In this document: one piece after another, positions 60,111-64,000 of the stretch | Numbering within the stretch: the first letter of the stretch is position 1 | How the letters are laid out: every line of letters starts with the position of its first letter | Source: Lentzea pudingi | Lineage (GTDB): Bacteria; Actinomycetota; Actinomycetes; Mycobacteriales; Pseudonocardiaceae | Assembly (NCBI RefSeq): GCF_014646255.1 | Contig: NZ_BMNC01000014.1 | Coordinates: forward strand, 1 to 64,000 | Length of the DNA: 64,000 bases | Reading direction: 5' to 3' | Program-made: the position numbers and the translations under genes | The notes under the pieces: model-generated | The model's database searches: none | What the model saw: only the letters and a program-made list of their open reading frames with translations | Told to the model about the DNA's origin: nothing

Positions 60111-60138
60111 AAAGGGGCCCTGATCCCAGGACCCCTTT
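60111..60138. terminator. Bidirectional terminator between convergent genes
   Basis: AAAGGGG-C-CCTG and CAGG-A-CCCCTTT pair around a 4-nt loop, with A tract on the left and T tract on the right arm, so it works for both the plus-strand small gene and the minus-strand MinD gene. Confidence 0.85.
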
Positions 60139-60159
60139 CCGCCACTGGCCGCCACCCGT

Positions 60160-61494
60160 TCAGGAGTGCGGGAAGTCGTCCGCGACCACTGCGGCGAGTT
60201 CCAGCAAGGCCAGACGGGTCTCCGGCGCGAGCTGGTCCAGCGCGATCTCGGCGCCCTCTTCGAGGTGCGTGTCGAACGGCAGGCGGACCACGGCCCGGCA
60301 TCGCTGCTGGAAGTGCGCGGCGAGCTTGTCGAGGTCGACCTTGCCCGACTTCGGGCGCACCGAGTTGATCACGCACACGGACTTCGCGACCAGGTCGCGG
60401 TAGCCGTGCGCCTCCAGCCAGTCGAGCGTCGCGGCCGAGGTCTGCGCGCCGTCGACCGAGCCGGACGACACGAGGACCAGCGAGTCCGCCTCGTCCAGCA
60501 CGCCCTTCATGGCGGAGTGCATCAGACCGGTGCCGCAGTCCGTGAGCACGATGTTGTAGAAGTGCTCCAGCAACGCCACCGTGCGCCGGTAGTCCTCCTC
60601 GCTGAACGCCTCCGACACGGCCGGGTCCTGCTCGGACGCCAGCACCTCGAGGCGTGCGGGTGACTGCGAGGTGTACGCGCGCACGTCGCTGTACTTCGTG
60701 ATCCGCGGGGCGTCGCGCAGCAGGTGACGCACGGTCGCCGTGGTCTCGCGCGGGATCTTCAACGCCAGCGTGCCGCGGTCGGGGTTCGCGTCGACGGCGA
60801 CGACACGGTCACCGCGCAGCGACGAGAACGTCGAACCGAGCGTCGTGGTCGTCGTCGTCTTGCCGACGCCGCCCTTCAGCGACAGCATCGCGATCTTGTA
60901 GCACCCGCGCAGCGGCTGGTTGATCCGCGCGATCAGCTCACGCCGGCGCACGTCGGCCGGGCTCTCACCGAGGTTGATCGTGCCACCGGACAGCGAGTGC
61001 AGGGACTTGCGCCAGCCGGACGTGGGCGGACGCTTCTCCTTCTTGATCAGCTGCTGCGACGAGACTTCCTGCGCCTGCGAGCGGTACTGCTGCTGCGGGA
61101 AGTTGTTCGGGAACTGCTGGCCCGCGAAGTGGCCGTACTGCGCGGTGTTGTCGGTGTTGTGCGGCCCGGACTGGCCTCCGCCCACCGAGTGGGCACCCGA
61201 CTGACCGCCGCCCACCTGGTACGCGCCGGACTGCGAGCCGGGCACCGGATAGGGGCCGGACGCGGCGCCGGGCACCGGGTACGGACCGGACACGTTGCCA
61301 GGCACCTGGTAGGGACCTGAGGCGTTGCCGGGAACCTGGTAGGGCCCTGACTGGCCGGCCAGGTTGTACGGGCCTGATTGGCCGCCGCTGACGTGCTGCG
61401 GGCCGGACTGCTGCGGGTCGAGGTAGGCCGCCGCCTGCGGGTCGACGTACTGCGGGCCGGAGCCCTGTTCCTCACCCGGTGGTTGCCATGTCAC
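60160..61494 (-). CDS. EspI-like MinD/ParA-family ATPase with N-terminal decapeptide repeats
   Basis: A 444-residue protein. Residues 1-150 are Q/G/P/S-rich and include seven near-exact 10-residue units of the SGPYQVPGN type (about 40-112). Residues 150-195 are basic. The C-terminal domain is a SIMIBI P-loop ATPase with deviant Walker A MLSLKGGVGKTTTTTTLGS (Lys207 signature), VVAVDANPDRGTLALKIP and VLTDCGTGLMHSAMKGVLDE. The plan resembles mycobacterial EspI, a regulator of ESX-1. It is not next to ESX machinery here but faces the ccsB/resB genes. Confidence 0.85.
   Translation of the reverse strand: MTWQPPGEEQGSGPQYVDPQAAAYLDPQQSGPQHVSGGQSGPYNLAGQSGPYQVPGNASGPYQVPGNVSGPYPVPGAASGPYPVPGSQSGAYQVGGGQSGAHSVGGGQSGPHNTDNTAQYGHFAGQQFPNNFPQQQYRSQAQEVSSQQLIKKEKRPPTSGWRKSLHSLSGGTINLGESPADVRRRELIARINQPLRGCYKIAMLSLKGGVGKTTTTTTLGSTFSSLRGDRVVAVDANPDRGTLALKIPRETTATVRHLLRDAPRITKYSDVRAYTSQSPARLEVLASEQDPAVSEAFSEEDYRRTVALLEHFYNIVLTDCGTGLMHSAMKGVLDEADSLVLVSSGSVDGAQTSAATLDWLEAHGYRDLVAKSVCVINSVRPKSGKVDLDKLAAHFQQRCRAVVRLPFDTHLEEGAEIALDQLAPETRLALLELAAVVADDFPHS
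61159..61377 (-). repeat. 30-bp tandem repeats encoding SGPYQVPG decapeptides
   Basis: Units such as SGPYQVPGNA, SGPYQVPGNV, SGPYPVPGAA, SGPYPVPGSQ and SGAYQVGGGQ in strict 10-residue register within the MinD-like protein. Recent amplification is suggested by near identity of adjacent copies. Confidence 0.88.
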
Positions 61495-61537
61495 CGCTGT
61501 GGCCCTCCCTGAGCAAGAGGGACCGAGACTTCCCCGA

Positions 61538-61588
61538 CCCCCAGGTTGCGACGGTACGCAACCGGCAACGGTTCCATCGACCTGGGGG
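61538..61588. promoter_or_regulatory. Overlapping inverted repeats between ccsB and the MinD gene
   Basis: CCCCCAGGT (61538-61546) pairs with ACCTGGGGG (61580-61588), while GGTTGCG (61544-61550) pairs with CGCAACC (61557-61563). The two stems share bases 61544-61546 and so are mutually exclusive, which could form a terminator/anti-structure pair in the transcript leaving ccsB or act as the leader of the MinD gene. Confidence 0.45.
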
Positions 61589-61597
61589 CTTAACTCG

Positions 61598-62515
61598 TTA
61601 GAGACCTGCGTACGAATGCAACCCGCTGGTGACCAAGTTGATGAAGAACAGGTTGAACACGTTCAGGGCAAAGCCCGCGATGTTGATCCAAGCGGCCCCA
61701 CGGCCACGCCATCCGGCCGTCGCCCGCGCGTGCAGGTACGCCGCGTAGACCACCCACGAGACGAACGCGACCGTCTCCTTCGGGTCCCAGCCCCAGAACC
61801 GGCCCCACGCCGCCTCCGCCCAGATCGCGCCGAGGATGATCCCGGCCGTGAACAGCGGGAACGCGAGCACGGTGGTCCGGTACGACATGCGGTCGAGCAC
61901 GTCGGCGGACGGGAGCTTCGGGAAGCGGTCGGAGTTGCCGTCCTTGAGCAGGTAGAGGATCGACGTCACGCCCGGGATCAGCAGCACACCGGACGAGATC
62001 GAGATGACCGAGACGTGGATCACCAGCCAGTACGACCGCAGCGCCGGCTGGACGGGCGCGGACTCGGCGTAGAGGACGGTGCCGCCGATGAACAGCAGGA
62101 CCAGGATCGGCGTGAGCACGAACACGCCGAGGCGGCGGATCGGGAACTTGGCCATCAGCACGATCCACGTCACCACGGCCGCGAGGCACAGCAACGACAT
62201 GTACTCGTACATGTTGCCCCAGGGCGCGCGCCCGGCCGACAGACCGCGCATGACCAACGAGCCGAGGTGCAGCACCGCACCGAGGACCGTCATCGCGGCA
62301 CCCATGCGCCCGATGCGCTCGGCACGCGTCAGCTCGGACTTGGGCGCATCCGCGAGGATGTCCGGCCCGCCGGCTCCGACCAGCGCTTCCGCCTTGCGCG
62401 GCGCACGGGAGAAGGCCTGCTCCACGCCGTAGAGCAGGATCGCGAAGAAGTAGACGCCCAGCGCACTGCGGTACAACCAGTCGCTGTAGGTCGCAAAGGT
62501 CTCGTTGACCGGCAT
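61598..62515 (-). CDS. ccsB: Cytochrome c biogenesis protein CcsB (ResC/CcsA-type haem transporter)
   Basis: A 305-residue, about eight-helix System II protein. The haem-handling WWD-type motif is WGRFWGWDPKETVAFVSWVVYA, with conserved His residues in VLHLGSLVMRGLS, YWLVIHVSVISIS and AAYLHARATAGW. It moves haem across the membrane and ligates it to apocytochrome with ResB. The ATG overlaps the resB stop by 1 nt. It serves the cytochrome bc/aa3 branch fed by the menaquinone pool. Confidence 0.94.
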   Translation of the reverse strand: MPVNETFATYSDWLYRSALGVYFFAILLYGVEQAFSRAPRKAEALVGAGGPDILADAPKSELTRAERIGRMGAAMTVLGAVLHLGSLVMRGLSAGRAPWGNMYEYMSLLCLAAVVTWIVLMAKFPIRRLGVFVLTPILVLLFIGGTVLYAESAPVQPALRSYWLVIHVSVISISSGVLLIPGVTSILYLLKDGNSDRFPKLPSADVLDRMSYRTTVLAFPLFTAGIILGAIWAEAAWGRFWGWDPKETVAFVSWVVYAAYLHARATAGWRGRGAAWINIAGFALNVFNLFFINLVTSGLHSYAGL

Positions 62516-64000
62516 CAGGACTTCTCCTCGTTCAGCACCGCGCGGGCCAGCCGCGTGAACTCCTCGCCGTATCCTGCCTGGTCAGTACGGGCGAGCCCGC
62601 CGACCTCGACCAACGTACGCCCGTCTTCCAGACGGGTCGCACGCACCCACACCCTGCGGCGCTTGACGGTCAGCGAGACCCCCAGGCCGAGGATGATCAG
62701 GATGGCGAACGCCAGCACGTAACCCTGGGTCGGGTCGTGCGAAACCTGTAGGGACACCCAGTCGTTCACGGCGTCGAACCGCACCTTGGTGCCGTCGTCG
62801 AGCGCGATCTCCTCGCCCAGCGCGAGGTTCTTGCGCGCGACCTTCTGCAACCGGCCCTGGTCGACCATCTTCTGGTCGATCGAGAAGATCGACTGGCCAC
62901 GCCCGTCGTCCACCCCGAGGTCGCCGCGGTACACGTCGACGGCGACCATCGGGTCGTTGAGCGCCGGGAACTTCGAGTTCAGGATGTTGCCGTGCAGCAA
63001 CGGCGTCGGCGCCAGCAGACCCGTCACCGCGATCTGGTTCTTGCGCCGCGTCTCGGAGTCCGTGATGCCGGGCGGGTCGAACTTCGTGGCGCCCTCCGAG
63101 GCCAGCGTGAGCTGGTCGGTCGGCAGCCACTGGATGCCCTGCGTGCGCTTCTCGCCGTTGGGGAACGTCACCGTGAACGTCGGCGTGTAGCCGTGGCCGA
63201 GCAGGTAGACGCGGTCGCCCTCGGTGCGCAACGGGTGGTTGACCTGCAGCGCGTACGGCCGCCACGTGTTCGACGCGAGGTCGTCGCCCGACTGGTACCG
63301 GATGTCGGCCTTGAAGCCGACGGGCTGGCCGTTGTCGAGGTACTCGGCGGAGAACTTGCCGATCTCGACGCAGAACGGCGTGAGGTCGGTGCCGTCGACC
63401 CGCAGGCCGGGCCGGAACTGGTCGTAGTTGAAGATGCCGCCGTTGCAGAACTGGCCGCCGTCGGCCTGGACGATGACCTGGCCCTCGTAGTTGAACATCT
63501 TGCCCAGCGCGAACGAGACCAGCAGCCCCAGCAGCGCGAAGTGGAAGACCAGGTTGCCGGTCTCGCGCAGGAACCCGCGCTCGGCGCTGACCGTGCCCTC
63601 GCCGGTCTCCATCCGCCAGCCGCGCATGGCCTTCTGAGCCTTGGCGACGGCCTCGTCCGGCGTGATGTCGAGCTCGGCCTGCGCGTGGTGCGGCATCCGC
63701 GAGAGATTGCGCGGCGTCAACACGGGCTTCGCGCGCATCTGCTTGAAGTACTCCCACGTGCGGGGCAGCAGACACCCGACGAGGGACGTGAACAGCAGCA
63801 GGTAGATCGCGGCGAACCAAGGCGTGGCGTACACCTCGAAGAACCCGAGCTTGAGCAGCAACTGCCCCCACCACCCGCGCTGGGCGACGTACTCGTCGAC
63901 CTTGGCCGCGTTCAGCGACAGCTGCGGCAGCAACGCACCGGGCATCGCCGCGAGCGCGAGCAGGAACAGCAGTGTCAGCGCGGTCCTCATCGAGGTGAGC
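62515..64000 (-). CDS. resB: Cytochrome c biogenesis protein ResB, 5' end outside window
   Basis: System II partner of ccsB. Visible: first membrane helix (MRTALTLLFLLALAAMPGAL), second helix (TPWFAAIYLLLFTSLVGCLL) and PRTWEYFKQMRAKPVLTPRN, a third helix (LVFHFALLGLLVSFALGKMF), a large extracytoplasmic domain and the last helix (GYVLAFAILIILGLGVSL). An ATG lies at 63990, but the codons before it (L-T-S-M-R-T) continue the usual ResB N-terminus, so the true start is probably upstream of base 64000 and the gene is partial here. Confidence 0.92.
   Translation of the reverse strand, partial: LTSMRTALTLLFLLALAAMPGALLPQLSLNAAKVDEYVAQRGWWGQLLLKLGFFEVYATPWFAAIYLLLFTSLVGCLLPRTWEYFKQMRAKPVLTPRNLSRMPHHAQAELDITPDEAVAKAQKAMRGWRMETGEGTVSAERGFLRETGNLVFHFALLGLLVSFALGKMFNYEGQVIVQADGGQFCNGGIFNYDQFRPGLRVDGTDLTPFCVEIGKFSAEYLDNGQPVGFKADIRYQSGDDLASNTWRPYALQVNHPLRTEGDRVYLLGHGYTPTFTVTFPNGEKRTQGIQWLPTDQLTLASEGATKFDPPGITDSETRRKNQIAVTGLLAPTPLLHGNILNSKFPALNDPMVAVDVYRGDLGVDDGRGQSIFSIDQKMVDQGRLQKVARKNLALGEEIALDDGTKVRFDAVNDWVSLQVSHDPTQGYVLAFAILIILGLGVSLTVKRRRVWVRATRLEDGRTLVEVGGLARTDQAGYGEEFTRLARAVLNEEKS

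Overview
The window is a high-GC actinobacterial chromosome segment. It has strong G/C third-position bias, many GTG starts, and dense same-strand overlaps of the GTGA/ATGA type. It carries a full menaquinone/complex I gene set, a BldC regulator, PPE-like and EspC-like type VII secretion substrates and System II cytochrome c genes. Gene content and neighbourhoods resemble the Mycobacterium tuberculosis Rv0527-Rv0562 region, but the PPE/DUF3558 module and the large WXG-like toxin-type protein point to Pseudonocardiales (a Lentzea/Saccharothrix/Amycolatopsis-type organism). The assignment is inferred from gene content, not from a marker gene.

Layout. (1) 1-4.6 kb is accessory DNA: an AT-richer Fic-family gene behind a structured leader, a 163-bp nested inverted repeat, a decapitated HAD phosphatase fused head-to-head with a decapitated tyrosine recombinase, and a Phd/YefM antitoxin with two RelE-like toxins. 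(2) 4.7-10 kb: a dimethylargininase divergent from an AsnC regulator, an atypical enoyl-CoA hydratase homologue, and korAB (2-oxoglutarate:ferredoxin oxidoreductase). (3) 10-14.3 kb: a long membrane-anchored disordered protein with a C-terminal sunset-like domain, rarD, and a polyprenyl diphosphate synthase. (4) 14.3-29.9 kb: the complete 14-gene nuoA-N operon on the minus strand, preceded by two near-consensus Rex operators. (5) 30-36 kb: menJ-like reductase, menG, two GT4 glycosyltransferases and an IMPase-family gene. (6) 36-40 kb: paaABCDE. (7) 40-52 kb: menF, menD, menB, menE and menA, interrupted by GrpB, a PPE-like/DUF3558 module, an M1 peptidase and a secreted SH3 protein. (8) 52-57.6 kb: a six-gene type VII-linked toxin/immunity-like operon. 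(9) 57.7-64 kb: a cysteine synthase/desulfhydrase homologue, DUF4229, AsnC, bldC, an EspI-like MinD ATPase, ccsB (resC) and the 3' part of resB.

How the genes work together. Most of the core is one respiratory theme. menF-D-E-B-A-G, the polyprenyl synthase and the menJ-like reductase make and tailor menaquinone, nuoA-N reduces it from NADH, and resB/ccsB mature c-type cytochromes downstream. The two Rex sites suggest complex I transcription responds to the NADH/NAD+ ratio. menC and menH are not in the window.

The most novel part is the 52.1-57.6 kb operon. Reading the proteins side by side shows that the C-terminal domain of the 985-aa WXG-like protein recurs, collinear motif by motif, in the N-terminal half of a 327-aa protein. 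That protein's C-terminal half shares a YRG-type repeat with the 139-aa neighbour. Two further neighbours are paralogues of each other that both end in FTED-x-W. This looks like a polymorphic toxin locus with a toxin-immunity fusion and an uncharacterised paired accessory family. The function is inference.
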